This document shows, piece after piece, positions 1 to 8,653 of a stretch of DNA of 64,000 nt. The notes below the pieces were generated by a model. It did no database searches. It worked only from the letters and a program-made list of their open reading frames with translations, and was not told where the DNA came from. Within the stretch, counting starts at the first letter, position 1. Each line of letters begins with the position of its first letter. The translations under genes were made by a program, and so were the position numbers. Source of the DNA: JANNNF01 sp040385825 (GTDB lineage Bacteria > Pseudomonadota > Alphaproteobacteria > Rhodobacterales > Rhodobacteraceae). The stretch is taken from the NCBI GenBank assembly GCA_040385825.1, contig JAZKGQ010000007.1, positions 1 to 64,000 on the forward strand, written 5' to 3'.

Positions 1-115
1 GAAAATGGCCGCGTAAGTTCTACGAAGGCACCCCGTTAAAAATGGGGGGATTACCATTTCATCAGCCGCCATTTGCCAGACGCGCCGTTTTACCGGACGC
101 GCCATCTGGCCGCGC

Positions 116-355
116 TCAATGCGCGTTGACCGGCACCATGTCGTTCTGAAACGCCAGCAGAAACGCCAGCTTGCGGTCGCCGACCAGTGCCAGCCTTTCG
201 CCGTTGTCGCGGTGGACGGCATAGACCACCTCGGCCGCACCGATGCTGTCGTCCACATTGGCGCGCACTTCATCGGGCAGATCGGCCACCAGAACAGGCA
301 GCACATAAACGGTTTGCGGCCCAGACCTGGGGGCACCCTGATAGGTCGTATTCAT
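116..355 (-). CDS. DUF1150 family protein
   Basis: A 79-residue protein that matches the short DUF1150 family of alphaproteobacteria. It has no signal peptide and no membrane segment. The core carries the family-like stretch VYAVHRDNGERLALVGDR followed by a hydrophobic tail. It lies 24 bp downstream of the Hsp20 gene on the same strand, the usual position for this family, so the two are probably one heat-shock transcript. No biochemical role is established. The family call rests on sequence pattern and neighbour; the operon is inferred from spacing. Confidence 0.85.
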   Translation of the reverse strand: MNTTYQGAPRSGPQTVYVLPVLVADLPDEVRANVDDSIGAAEVVYAVHRDNGERLALVGDRKLAFLLAFQNDMVPVNAH

Positions 356-379
356 GGCATCACGTCCTTTCCTGAAACG

Positions 380-793
380 TCAACGAACCCCGATGCGGAT
401 GGTCTGCACCACGGTTTCGGGCACGGTGCGGGACAGATCGATGTGCAAAAGGCCATGTTCCATATTGGCCCCCGCAACCTCGACCCCGTCGGCCAGCACG
501 AAACTGCGCTGAAACGCGCGCCCGGCAATGCCCCGGTGCAAAAAGACCCGCCCCTGATCGTCGTCGGCCTGACGGCCCCGGATCACCAGTTGGCGATCCT
601 CGACCGTGATGGCCAGATCCTCGTCGCGAAACCCCGCAACCGCCAGCGTGATGCGATAGACGTTGTCGGCCACAGCCTCGATATTATAGGGGGGATAGCC
701 GTCTGACCCGCCTTTGGCGGTGCGTTCGACCAGCCGTTCAAGCTGTTCAAAGCCCAGAAGATAGGGATGTGCCCCAAAGCTCAGTTTCGTCAT
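380..793 (-). CDS. Small heat-shock protein, Hsp20/IbpA family
   Basis: A 137-residue ATP-independent holdase chaperone expected to bind unfolding proteins in the cytoplasm. The alpha-crystallin domain runs from about residue 36 to 128 and includes the strand motif HGLLHIDL. The C-terminus carries the IRI element used for oligomer assembly. The reading frame is open further upstream, but the ATG at 793 gives the usual IbpA-like N-terminus (MTKLSFGAHPYLLGFE) and normal length, so the longer start was rejected. It is followed by the DUF1150 gene. A heat-shock promoter is expected upstream, but I could not define one. Confidence 0.93.
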   Translation of the reverse strand: MTKLSFGAHPYLLGFEQLERLVERTAKGGSDGYPPYNIEAVADNVYRITLAVAGFRDEDLAITVEDRQLVIRGRQADDDQGRVFLHRGIAGRAFQRSFVLADGVEVAGANMEHGLLHIDLSRTVPETVVQTIRIGVR

Positions 794-1084
794 CGGACAT
801 GCCCTTGTGCAAGCGACAGTACGTTTTTCCGCAAGGCGCGGCGTGGCTGGATCAGGCCCCGCGCGGCGGGCACCTGTCCTGCCCTCAATATGGGTGGCCC
901 GCCCCGCAGCCGCAAGGGCCTGTTGCCCCGCTTGTGGCCCGGTCCCGGCAGTCGGCCTTCGGTGACAGGATTGGCGAATCCGCCCGGATGGCACAGAAAT
1001 CTTTCCCGATGGCCTGCAAAACCCTATAGTGTTTCAACACTTGGGTAATCGACTCAGCCAACCGTGCAGCCACCGGACACCCCC

Positions 1085-1303
1085 ATGAACGCGCCAAGCG
1101 AGCTTAATTTTGAAGACATGCTGCGCATCCGGCATGGGGTTCTGTTGCGCCAGCACCGCGATCTGGACGAGGCCGTCTATGCGCTGGAGGCGACGGGCCG
1201 CCCCGATCAGTTGACCCTGCGCCGGCTGAAAAAGCAGAAACTGGCGCTGAAGGACCAGATCGTGAAGATCGAAGATCAACTGATCCCCGACATCATCGCG
1301 TAA
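1085..1303 (+). CDS. YdcH/DUF465 family protein
   Basis: A 72-residue, highly charged, helical protein of the YdcH (DUF465) family. The core pattern is RHGVLLRQHRDLDEAV, then LRRLKKQKLALKDQI. This predicts a two-helix hairpin or coiled coil. The ATG at 1085 is preferred over the one at 1064, which would add MQPPDTP. Function in this family is unknown. It stands 76 bp upstream of purE and may be co-transcribed with it. Confidence 0.85.
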   Translation: MNAPSELNFEDMLRIRHGVLLRQHRDLDEAVYALEATGRPDQLTLRRLKKQKLALKDQIVKIEDQLIPDIIA

Positions 1304-1379
1304 ACCGCCTGCCCGCGCCTTTTCCTTGCCCTTGCCGTCTGCCTTGCTATGAAGCGGCAAGGCACCGCAGGAGGCATCT

Positions 1380-1865
1380 ATGGCTGTTGACGTTGGGATC
1401 ATCATGGGAAGCCAGTCCGACTGGCCGACGATGAAAGAGGCAGCCACGATCCTCGACGCGCTTGGTGTCAGCTACGAGGCAAGGATCGTCTCGGCCCACC
1501 GCACCCCCGACCGGCTGTGGGATTATGGCAAGACGGCCGTTGACCGGGGCCTGAAGGTGATCATTGCAGGCGCAGGCGGGGCAGCACACCTGCCCGGCAT
1601 GATGGCGTCGAAGACCCGGCTGCCGGTGATCGGCGTGCCGGTGCTGACCAAGGCGCTGTCCGGGGTCGACAGCCTGTATTCCATCCTGCAAATGCCGCGC
1701 GGATACCCGGTGGCGACCATGGCCATCGGGGCTGCGGGGGCGGCCAATGCCGGGCTGATGGCGGCAGGCATTCTGGCGCTGAACGACGCAGCCCTCGCCG
1801 CCCGTCTGGAAGACTGGCGCAGCGCATTGTCTGCCTCGATCCCGCAGGAGCCGCGCGATGAATAA
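1380..1865 (+). CDS. purE: N5-carboxyaminoimidazole ribonucleotide mutase
   Basis: Class I PurE, 161 residues. It converts N5-CAIR to CAIR in cytosolic de novo purine synthesis, using the product of PurK. The substrate loops are visible: GSQSDWPTM near residue 11, SAHRTP near residue 39 and GAGGAAHLPGMMAS near residue 60. An AGGAGG ribosome-binding site lies just before the ATG (ccgcaggaggcatctATG). Its 3' end overlaps purK by 8 bp, which points to translational coupling. Length is normal for bacterial PurE. Confidence 0.97.
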   Translation: MAVDVGIIMGSQSDWPTMKEAATILDALGVSYEARIVSAHRTPDRLWDYGKTAVDRGLKVIIAGAGGAAHLPGMMASKTRLPVIGVPVLTKALSGVDSLYSILQMPRGYPVATMAIGAAGAANAGLMAAGILALNDAALAARLEDWRSALSASIPQEPRDE

Positions 1866-2934
1866 ACCCCTGCCAACTGGTGCGACCATCGGCATCCTTG
1901 GCGGCGGCCAGTTGGGCCGGATGCTGTCGGTCGCGGCAAGCCGTCTCGGCTTTCGCACCCATATCTTTGAACCCGGCCCCAACCCGCCCGCGGGCGATGT
2001 GGCGGCCCATGTCACCACCGCCGCCTACGATGATCTGGCGGCGCTGCGCGCCTTTGCGTCTGCCGTCGATGTGATCACCTACGAGTTCGAGAATATCCCC
2101 ACCGCCGCCCTTGACGCGCTGGAGGCCATCCGCGAAGTCCGCCCCAACCGCCGCGCCCTGGCCATCAGCCAGGACCGCATCGCCGAGAAGGATTTTCTGA
2201 CCAGCCTTGGCTTGACCTGCGCGCCCTATGCCGCCGTGAACAGCCTTGATGACCTGCACGCCGCCCTTGCGAACATCGGCACCCCGGCCATTCTGAAAAC
2301 CACCCGTCTGGGCTATGACGGCAAGGGGCAGGCGCGGATCATGGACGCGGCCCAAGCCGCCGGCGCCTGGGCCAGCATGAACGATGCCCCCTCGGTGCTG
2401 GAAGGCTTCATCGCCTTCACGCATGAGGTGTCGGTGATCGCGGCACGCGGGCTTGACGGGTCGGTCGCCTGCTATGATCCGGGCGAAAACGTCCACCGCG
2501 ACGGCATCCTGCACACCACCACCCTGCCCGCCCGCCTGTCACCGGGGCAGCGCAGCGATGCGGTGCTGCTGGCCGCCCGCATTCTGACCACGCTGGATTA
2601 TGTCGGCGTGATGGGGGTGGAACTGTTCGTGACGCCGCAGGGTCTGATCGTCAACGAAATCGCCCCGCGGGTGCATAACTCGGGTCACTGGACGCAAGTC
2701 GGCTGTGCGGTGGACCAGTTTGAACAGCACATCCGCGCGGTGGCCGGCTGGCCCCTGGGCGACGGCGCGCGCCATGCCGATGTGGTGATGGAAAACCTGA
2801 TCGGCGACGATGTACTGCGCCTGCCCGCCATTGCCACCGAACGGGCCACGCAAATTCACCTTTACGGCAAGACCGAGTCGCGCCCCGGCCGCAAGATGGG
2901 GCATGTGAACCGGGTGATCACCAAGGCGAAATAG
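1858..2934 (+). CDS. purK: N5-carboxyaminoimidazole ribonucleotide synthase
   Basis: A 358-residue ATP-grasp enzyme. It carboxylates AIR to N5-CAIR with ATP and bicarbonate, feeding PurE. The N-terminal nucleotide-binding fold begins GILGGGQLGRML. The ATP-grasp part includes KTTRLGYDGKGQ and the metal-binding stretch NEIAPRVHNSGHWT near residue 265. The start overlaps purE. The gene ends 47 bp before an unrelated NUDIX gene, so purEK is a two-gene unit here. Length and motifs are typical. Confidence 0.97.
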   Translation: MNKPLPTGATIGILGGGQLGRMLSVAASRLGFRTHIFEPGPNPPAGDVAAHVTTAAYDDLAALRAFASAVDVITYEFENIPTAALDALEAIREVRPNRRALAISQDRIAEKDFLTSLGLTCAPYAAVNSLDDLHAALANIGTPAILKTTRLGYDGKGQARIMDAAQAAGAWASMNDAPSVLEGFIAFTHEVSVIAARGLDGSVACYDPGENVHRDGILHTTTLPARLSPGQRSDAVLLAARILTTLDYVGVMGVELFVTPQGLIVNEIAPRVHNSGHWTQVGCAVDQFEQHIRAVAGWPLGDGARHADVVMENLIGDDVLRLPAIATERATQIHLYGKTESRPGRKMGHVNRVITKAK

Positions 2935-2981
2935 ACCTGCGGGCTGGACGAATCGCCTCCGCCCGCCGCAGGCTTGGCAGC

Positions 2982-3428
2982 ATGAACCGCCGCATGCCTC
3001 GACTTGCCGTCCGCGCGCTGATCCTGCATCAGGATCGGCTGTTGCTGGTCAACGCCTATCCCGGCGGCACCTCTGATCTGTGGTGCGCGCCGGGGGGCGG
3101 GGTGGATGCGGGCGCATCGCTGCCCGACAATCTGATCCGCGAGGTGCATGAGGAAACCGGGCTGACCGTGGCGGTTGGCCCGCCCTGTCTGGTCAACGAA
3201 TTCCACGATCCGACCCGCGGCTTTCATCAGGTCGATGTCTACTTTCGCTGCGCCATCCTGATCGGCGAAGTGACCGACGACTGGTGCGACCCCGAAGGCA
3301 TCGTGACCGAGAGGCGGTTCTTTGCGCGCGGGGAATTGGCGGGCATCCGCTACAAGCCCGACAGTCTGGCGCAGGCGGCCTGGGGCACCGGCATCCTGTA
3401 CGACCCGCTGGAGCTGATCGTGCGATGA
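2982..3428 (+). CDS. NUDIX hydrolase
   Basis: A 148-residue NUDIX-fold hydrolase, expected to cleave a nucleoside diphosphate linked to another group; the substrate is unknown. The Nudix box is at about residues 37-60, with the core REVHEETGL that holds the metal-binding glutamates. The upstream conserved Glu of the consensus appears to be Ala, while the REXXEE core is intact. The stop codon overlaps the start of the next gene (ATGA), so the two form an operon. Confidence 0.9.
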   Translation: MNRRMPRLAVRALILHQDRLLLVNAYPGGTSDLWCAPGGGVDAGASLPDNLIREVHEETGLTVAVGPPCLVNEFHDPTRGFHQVDVYFRCAILIGEVTDDWCDPEGIVTERRFFARGELAGIRYKPDSLAQAAWGTGILYDPLELIVR

Positions 3429-3922
3429 CCCTTGCGCAGGGCACGACGATCCGCGCCCTTCACCCCAGTCTGGATCTTGCCGCCGTCAGCGCCTGCCTGT
3501 CCGAAGCTGCCGATTACTACCTGCTGTCAGATGGCGCTGCCCCCGGCCCCGCCGCTGCAGTGGATTTCTTCATCAATGGCCCGCCCGGTTGCGACCCGGC
3601 CCGGTCGCACCGTCTGGGCCTGTTTTACGGGGACAGGCTGTCGGGGCTGGCGGAACTGTCCTTCGGCTTTCCCGGCGCACAGGATGCCTACCTCGGGCTG
3701 ATGATCCTTGTCCCGCGCCTGCGTGGCCTTGGGCATGGCCCGCGGTTTCTGGCCCATGTGGAGTCGCTGGCCCGCACCGCAGGAGCGCCCGCCCTGTACC
3801 TTGGCGTCTTGCAGGCCAACCCGCGGGGCCGCGCGTTTTGGGACAGCCACGGGTTTCGCCCCACGGGGGTCAGCCGCACCGATGCGCGCAACACCACCTA
3901 CCGTCTTGTCAAACCCCTGTAG
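3425..3922 (+). CDS. GNAT family N-acetyltransferase
   Basis: A 165-residue GNAT-fold acyltransferase; the acceptor is unknown. Acetyl-CoA-binding motif A is seen as LMILVPRLRGLGHGPRFL, followed by LYLGVLQANPRGRAFWDSHGF, the usual C-terminal GNAT signature. The start at 3425 is chosen because it forms an ATGA overlap with the NUDIX gene; the open frame extends further back but only within that gene. The 3' end overlaps the convergent transporter gene by 25 bp. Confidence 0.9.
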   Translation: MTLAQGTTIRALHPSLDLAAVSACLSEAADYYLLSDGAAPGPAAAVDFFINGPPGCDPARSHRLGLFYGDRLSGLAELSFGFPGAQDAYLGLMILVPRLRGLGHGPRFLAHVESLARTAGAPALYLGVLQANPRGRAFWDSHGFRPTGVSRTDARNTTYRLVKPL

Positions 3923-4746
3923 CCGCTGGCCAGCCCCACCCCGCCCAGCACCAGCCCCGCCGCAATCGCAAAGCGCAGGGTCACGTCCTCGCCCAGGGCA
4001 ATGCCGCCTAGCGCCGCAAGCACCGGCACCGTCAACTGCGCCACACCTGCCCGCGCCGCCCCCAGTTGCGGCACCAGCCGGTACCACAGCGCATAGCCAA
4101 GCCCCGAAGTCACCGCCCCCGACACCACCGCCAACCCAATGCCCATCGGAGCCGCACCTACGCCCCCCGGCAGCACCGCCCAGACCATCGCCACCACCGG
4201 CACCGCCAGCACAAAATTCGCCGCCGTTACCCCCAGTGGATCACCCTGCCCCCCCGCGTCTTTTGGGCGCGCGGCCAGCGAATAATACCCCCACCCGGCC
4301 CCCGCCGCCGCCATCAGGCCCGCATGGTACAGGCTGACCGACGCGCCACCGGGGGCCAGCAACACCACCAGCCCGGCAAAGGCCACCCCCGCCCCGATCC
4401 AGCGCGCCACAGGCACAGGCTCCCGCGCCAGCACAGCACCACCGAACATGGTGATCTGAACCACGCCAAACAGGATCAGCGCCCCGATCCCCGCCGAAAG
4501 CCCCGCATAGGCCAGCGAGAAGCCGACCAGATAGACCACCAGCCCCGCCCCGCCCGCCACCCGCGCAGGCCACAACCGCCCGCCCCGCAAAACCACCAGC
4601 AGGCCCAGCACCCCCGTCCCCGCCACCACCCGCCACAGCGCAAATTCCATCGGCCCGATCAGCCCCGCCGCCACCCCGGCCCGCGTCAGCAAGGAGTTGG
4701 CAGCAAAGGCCAGCATCGCCACGGCCGTCAGCAAAAACAGCCTCAT
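3898..4746 (-). CDS. EamA/DMT family transporter
   Basis: A 282-residue inner-membrane protein of the drug/metabolite transporter (EamA) superfamily. About ten hydrophobic helices form two EamA repeats. It begins MRLFLLTAVAMLAFAANSLLTRAG, a usual DMT N-terminus, and shows the PMEFALWRVVAGTG motif between helices 1 and 2. The substrate cannot be told from sequence. It starts in a 4 bp overlap with the end of the upstream acetyltransferase, so both are likely on one transcript. Confidence 0.92.
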   Translation of the reverse strand: MRLFLLTAVAMLAFAANSLLTRAGVAAGLIGPMEFALWRVVAGTGVLGLLVVLRGGRLWPARVAGGAGLVVYLVGFSLAYAGLSAGIGALILFGVVQITMFGGAVLAREPVPVARWIGAGVAFAGLVVLLAPGGASVSLYHAGLMAAAGAGWGYYSLAARPKDAGGQGDPLGVTAANFVLAVPVVAMVWAVLPGGVGAAPMGIGLAVVSGAVTSGLGYALWYRLVPQLGAARAGVAQLTVPVLAALGGIALGEDVTLRFAIAAGLVLGGVGLASGYRGLTRR

Positions 4747-5327
4747 ACCCCGTCAAACGCCGCCGGATAGATCAGCGTTTCCTCAGGCACGTCCGCGCCC
4801 GGCCTCGCGATCAGGGTGTGTTCCAGCGGATAGGGCGAAGTCAGCCGCGCCGCGCGAATCTGCGAGAACCCGGCGCGCGTGTAAAAGGCAGGGCGGCCCA
4901 GAACGACCAACGTGGGTGGCTCTGTAACCACCTCACTCTTCTGGGTACGGTAGTTCTCCCAAAGACCATGCACATCCAGAAACATGTCAGCAATCTCGCG
5001 CACAAGCCGCGTGCCAAAGTTGAAGCTGTTGATGTTCCGGTCGTCGCCTTGCTTGCGACCAGCCGCGCCTCGCTGCCACTCGGGCAAGATAGCAACGGGC
5101 CCAAGGCAGTACCAACCCTGCGGGGCAACCATCCGGCTGATCGCAGCATAGGCCCCGATCCGACCCTCCCACGGCTTTATTTCCTCGCGGAACATCAGGC
5201 CATCGCGCCGCAACCGCTGCACCAGTTCAGCCTCCTGCGGCCCCATAAATGCCGCCCGCAACAGCGCATCCACCTCGGCCTCTTCGCCGGAGTGCATGTT
5301 GCGCGTGAAATCTGGCCCGAAAACCAT
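4743..5327 (-). CDS. GNAT-like N-acetyltransferase
   Basis: A 194-residue protein with a GNAT-type layout: WYCLGPVAILPEWQRGA resembles the strand before motif A, and LVVLGRPAFYTRAGF is the family's C-terminal beta-bulge signature. Between them lies a non-standard stretch (KQGDDRNINSFNFGTRL) in place of a tight Q/RxxGxG/A loop. The ATG at 5327 is preferred; the open frame extends 18 residues further but lacks a good start. Coupled to the EamA transporter by a 4 bp overlap. The substrate is unknown. Confidence 0.75.
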   Translation of the reverse strand: MVFGPDFTRNMHSGEEAEVDALLRAAFMGPQEAELVQRLRRDGLMFREEIKPWEGRIGAYAAISRMVAPQGWYCLGPVAILPEWQRGAAGRKQGDDRNINSFNFGTRLVREIADMFLDVHGLWENYRTQKSEVVTEPPTLVVLGRPAFYTRAGFSQIRAARLTSPYPLEHTLIARPGADVPEETLIYPAAFDGV

Positions 5328-5339
5328 CCCCAGCCTCCA

Positions 5340-5374
5340 AACGAAAAGGGCGCACCAACCGATGCGCCCTTTCC
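5340..5374 (-). terminator. Rho-independent terminator of groEL
   Basis: A 10-bp stem (AAAGGGCGCA at 5345-5354 with TGCGCCCTTT at 5363-5372) followed on the minus strand by TTTTCGTTT. It lies 24-50 bp downstream of the groEL stop codon and before the next minus-strand gene. Confidence 0.85.
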
Positions 5375-5395
5375 CTAACATGCCTGTGGGGCAGA

Positions 5396-7045
5396 TTACA
5401 TCATGCCGTCCATGCCGCCCATGCCGCCCATGCCGCCGCCGCCAGCGCCTGCACCCGACTTGTCAGCCGGACGGTCCGCGATCATGGCTTCGGTGGTGAT
5501 CAGCAGCGAGGCCACCGAGGCTGCATCTTCCAGCGCGGTCCGCACGACTTTCGCCGGGTCGATCACGCCGAAGGCGAACATGTCGCCATACTCTTCGGTC
5601 TGGGCGTTGAAGCCGAACGACTTGTCGTTCGACTCGCGCACTTTGCCAGCCACAACAGCGCCATCAACACCGGCGTTCTGTGCGATCTGACGCAGCGGAG
5701 CCTCCAGTGCCTTGCGGACGATGGAAATGCCGTTGGTCTGGTCCGGGTTCGCCCCGACCATGCCTTCCAGCACTTTGCCAGCCTGGATCAGCGCCACGCC
5801 GCCGCCGACAACGATGCCTTCCTGCACGGCCGCACGGGTCGCGTTCAAGGCGTCGTCAACGCGGTCCTTGCGCTCTTTCACTTCGATCTCGGTCATGCCG
5901 CCAACCTTGATCACGGCAACGCCGCCAGCCAGTTTGGCCACGCGCTCTTGCAGTTTCTCACGGTCGTAATCGCTGGTGGTTTCTTCGATCTGGGCGCGGA
6001 TCTGTGCAACGCGGGCTGCAATCTCGGCCTTGTCGCCAGCGCCATCAACGATGGTGGTGGTGTCCTTGGTGATCGAGATTTTCTTGGCGCGGCCCAGCAT
6101 GTCGATGGTCACGTTTTCCAGCTTCATGCCCAGATCTTCGCTGATCACCTGACCACCGGTCAGCACAGCGATGTCCTGCAGCATCGCCTTGCGACGATCG
6201 CCGAACCCCGGAGCCTTGACAGCCGCGATTTTCAGACCGCCGCGCAGCTTGTTGACGACCAGCGTGGCCAGAGCCTCGCCTTCCACGTCTTCCGAGATGA
6301 TCAGCAGCGGCTTCTGGCTCTGGATCACAGCCTCCAGCAGCGGGACCAGCGGCTGCAGGGACGACAGCTTTTTCTCGTGCAGCAGCACAAGGCAGTCTTC
6401 CAGATCGGCAATCATCTTGTCGGCATTGGTCACGAAATAGGGCGAGAGGTACCCACGGTCGAACTGCATGCCCTCAACGACGGTGGTTTCCGTCTCAAGG
6501 CCCTTGTTTTCCTCGACGGTGATCACACCCTCGTTGCCAACTTTCTGCATCGCGTCGGCAATCTGACGGCCGATTTCAGCTTCGCCGTTGGCCGAGATGG
6601 TGCCGACCTGTGCAACTTCGGCGGTGTCCTTGACCGGACGTGCCGCTGCCTTGATCGCCGCGACAACCTTGGCGGTGGCCATGTCGATGCCGCGCTTCAG
6701 GTCCATCGGGTTCATGCCCGCTGCAACCGATTTCATGCCTTCCTTGATGATGGCCTGGGCCAGCACGGTCGCAGTAGTGGTGCCGTCGCCGGCCTCGTCA
6801 TTGGTGCGGGAAGCGACTTCCTTCACCATCTGGGCGCCCATGTTCTCGAACTTGTCGGCCAGTTCGATTTCCTTGGCAACCGTCACACCGTCCTTGGTGA
6901 TGCGCGGGGCGCCGAAGGATTTGTCGATCACCACGTTGCGGCCTTTGGGGCCGAGGGTGACTTTCACGGCATCCGCGAGGATGTTCACGCCGCGCAGCAT
7001 CCGGTCGCGGGCGTCGGTATCAAAACGTACGTCTTTGGCAGCCAT
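5396..7045 (-). CDS. groEL: Chaperonin GroEL (Hsp60)
   Basis: A 549-residue chaperonin subunit. Fourteen copies form the double ring that folds cytosolic proteins with GroES and ATP. The sequence is canonical, from MAAKDVRFDTDARDRML through the ATP-binding GPKGRNVV and DGTTTATVL motifs to the C-terminal Gly-Gly-Met repeat tail. A ribosome-binding site (aaggagc) precedes the ATG. It is separated from groES by 141 bp that hold three GC-rich hairpins (see repeats). It is expected to be controlled by the CIRCE operator upstream of groES. Confidence 0.99.
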   Translation of the reverse strand: MAAKDVRFDTDARDRMLRGVNILADAVKVTLGPKGRNVVIDKSFGAPRITKDGVTVAKEIELADKFENMGAQMVKEVASRTNDEAGDGTTTATVLAQAIIKEGMKSVAAGMNPMDLKRGIDMATAKVVAAIKAAARPVKDTAEVAQVGTISANGEAEIGRQIADAMQKVGNEGVITVEENKGLETETTVVEGMQFDRGYLSPYFVTNADKMIADLEDCLVLLHEKKLSSLQPLVPLLEAVIQSQKPLLIISEDVEGEALATLVVNKLRGGLKIAAVKAPGFGDRRKAMLQDIAVLTGGQVISEDLGMKLENVTIDMLGRAKKISITKDTTTIVDGAGDKAEIAARVAQIRAQIEETTSDYDREKLQERVAKLAGGVAVIKVGGMTEIEVKERKDRVDDALNATRAAVQEGIVVGGGVALIQAGKVLEGMVGANPDQTNGISIVRKALEAPLRQIAQNAGVDGAVVAGKVRESNDKSFGFNAQTEEYGDMFAFGVIDPAKVVRTALEDAASVASLLITTEAMIADRPADKSGAGAGGGGMGGMGGMDGMM

Positions 7046-7081
7046 GGTGTAGCTCCTTCAAAGGTTTGGTGGGAGAGGGCC

Positions 7082-7180
7082 GCGGGGTCAGGCCCCGCCG
7101 TCCTTGGGTCATTTCCGGTAGGGCGGGGTTCACCCCGCCGTCCTCGTGGCATCCGTGGGCAGGGCGGGGTTCACCCCGCC
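7082..7180. repeat. Three GC hairpins between groES and groEL
   Basis: The intercistronic gap holds two exact copies of the palindrome GGCGGGGTTCACCCCGCC, at 7122-7139 and 7163-7180. A related, less perfect hairpin (GCGGGG with CCCCGC) lies at 7082-7098. Each can form a 6-8 bp stem in the mRNA. Such elements can act as processing or stability sites that set the groES to groEL ratio; this role is inferred. Confidence 0.8.
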
Positions 7181-7186
7181 ACCGCG

Positions 7187-7474
7187 TCAGGCCAACACGC
7201 CGAGGATGTCGCTTTCCTTCATGATCAGCAGGTCTTCGCCGTCCAGCTTGATCTCGGTGCCCGACCATTTGCCGAACAGGATGCGGTCGCCCGCCTTCAC
7301 GTCCATGGCTTGGCGCGCGCCCGCATCGTCACGGCCGCCTGCACCAACGGCGATCACTTCGCCCTCTGCGGGCTTTTCCTTGGCGCTGTCCGGGATGATC
7401 AGGCCGCCTTTGGTTTTGTCTTCGCCTTCGATGCGGCGAACCAGTACACGATCATGCAACGGTGTGAATTTCAT
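7187..7474 (-). CDS. groES: Co-chaperonin GroES (Hsp10)
   Basis: A 95-residue co-chaperonin that caps the GroEL ring as a heptamer. It begins MKFTPLHDRVLVRR and shows the mobile-loop region GEDKTKGGLIIPDSAKEKPAEG. The start at 7474 is chosen over an upstream ATG at 7516 because 95 residues is the normal GroES size and the family N-terminus begins at this Met. The first gene of the groESL operon, it has a strong promoter and CIRCE operator just upstream. Confidence 0.99.
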   Translation of the reverse strand: MKFTPLHDRVLVRRIEGEDKTKGGLIIPDSAKEKPAEGEVIAVGAGGRDDAGARQAMDVKAGDRILFGKWSGTEIKLDGEDLLIMKESDILGVLA

Positions 7475-7509
7475 CTGAGAACACTCCATAGGTTCCAGGT
7501 TGATTGGGA

Positions 7510-7536
7510 TTAGCACTCATACTGGCAGACTGCTAA
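7510..7536 (-). promoter_or_regulatory. CIRCE operator (HrcA binding site)
   Basis: The inverted repeat TTAGCACTC-N9-GACTGCTAA matches the CIRCE consensus TTAGCACTC-N9-GAGTGCTAA with one mismatch in the right arm. It lies 36 bp upstream of the groES start and just downstream of the promoter -10, the normal site for heat-shock repression by HrcA. No hrcA gene is in the window. Confidence 0.93.
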
Positions 7537-7543
7537 CGAGGTT

Positions 7544-7572
7544 CAGATAGGCAACCAGCCCCGGCCTGTCAA
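7544..7572 (-). promoter_or_regulatory. groESL promoter
   Basis: Minus-strand TTGACA (7572-7567), a 17-bp spacer and TATCTG (7549-7544). This is a near-consensus housekeeping promoter placed directly before the CIRCE element. Confidence 0.8.
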
Positions 7573-7663
7573 CTGCCGGCATCGGTTTTGTCAGCCAGCC
7601 CCCTTGGACTTCCTGCCCGACAATGCCACCTATGCCATGACAGATGCGTGTCAGAGGTGCCCG

Positions 7664-8653
7664 ATGTTCCGCCTGCTTTGCGTCATTGCCGCCAGCGTGC
7701 TGGTGGCCTTTCCCGTGGCGGCCCGATGTGCGGGGGAAAACCTGCTGGCCCGGATGGAACCCGAGGCCCGCGCGCGGCTTGAGGCTGCGGCCAATGCGGT
7801 GCCCTATCCCACCGGCAATTTCTGGCGGGCGGTGCGCGGGGATCAGGTGATCACCATTGTCGGCACCTATCATCTGGATGACCCCCGCCATGCCGCAACC
7901 CTTGCCACCCTGCGCCCCATGATCGAATCCGCCACAACGGTTCTGGTCGAGGCTGGCCCGCAAGAGGAAAAGGCCCTGATCGACCACATGAAGCGTGACC
8001 CCGCCCTCATGCTGATCACCGAAGGCCCGACACTGGTCGACATGATGGCCCCCGCCGATTGGAACGCGCTGTCGGCCGCGCTGGCCGCACGCGGGGTGCC
8101 CAGCACGCTCGCCGCCAGGTTCAAGCCCTGGTATGTCAACCTGATGCTGGCCATTCCGGCCTGCACCATGACTTCGCCGCAAACCGGACGGGGCCTGGAT
8201 GGCATGGTGGTGGCCACCGCCCTAAAGGCCGGTGTTCCCCTGCGCGCGCTTGAGCCCTATGACACGCTGTTCTCGCTGTTCGACGGCATGACGACGGACG
8301 AGCAACTGGAAATGATCAAGGCCACCCTCGCCCTTGACGCCCGGTCCGCCGATTTCACCGTCACCCTGACCGAGGCCTATTTTGCCCAGCAAAGCCGCCT
8401 GATCTGGGAATTCATGCGCGAGCAAAGCTATGCCTTGCCCGGCTATACCAAAGACCGGGTGGACCGCGACTTTGCCCGGATGGAAGGCGCGCTGATGTCG
8501 GCCCGCAACCGCAACTGGCTTCCTGTCCTGACCGATGCTGCCACCGACGGCCCGGTGTTTGCCGCCTTTGGCGCGCTGCATCTGGCGGGCAACGATGGCG
8601 TTCTGGCCCTGCTGGAACGCGACGGATTTACGCTGGAAAGGCTGCTGCTGTGA
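7664..8653 (+). CDS. TraB/GumN family protein
   Basis: A 329-residue protein of the TraB/GumN (Tiki-like) family. These are predicted metal-dependent hydrolases or proteases with an EreA/ChaN-like fold; the bacterial function is unknown. The start MFRLLCVIAASVLVAFPVAARCA reads as a signal peptide, so the protein is likely periplasmic. Family motifs VGTYHLDDPR and LVEAGPQEE are near residues 65 and 90, and FAAFGALHLAGNDGVLALL is near the C-terminus. The ATG at 7664, preceded by AGAGGTG, is preferred over upstream ATGs at 7604 and 7637. It is divergent from groES. Confidence 0.85.
   Translation: MFRLLCVIAASVLVAFPVAARCAGENLLARMEPEARARLEAAANAVPYPTGNFWRAVRGDQVITIVGTYHLDDPRHAATLATLRPMIESATTVLVEAGPQEEKALIDHMKRDPALMLITEGPTLVDMMAPADWNALSAALAARGVPSTLAARFKPWYVNLMLAIPACTMTSPQTGRGLDGMVVATALKAGVPLRALEPYDTLFSLFDGMTTDEQLEMIKATLALDARSADFTVTLTEAYFAQQSRLIWEFMREQSYALPGYTKDRVDRDFARMEGALMSARNRNWLPVLTDAATDGPVFAAFGALHLAGNDGVLALLERDGFTLERLLL

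Noticed and set aside
5948..7513. A 521-residue frame antisense to groEL
   Set aside because: It is a shadow of groEL caused by high GC. groEL itself is canonical and has a terminator and promoter.
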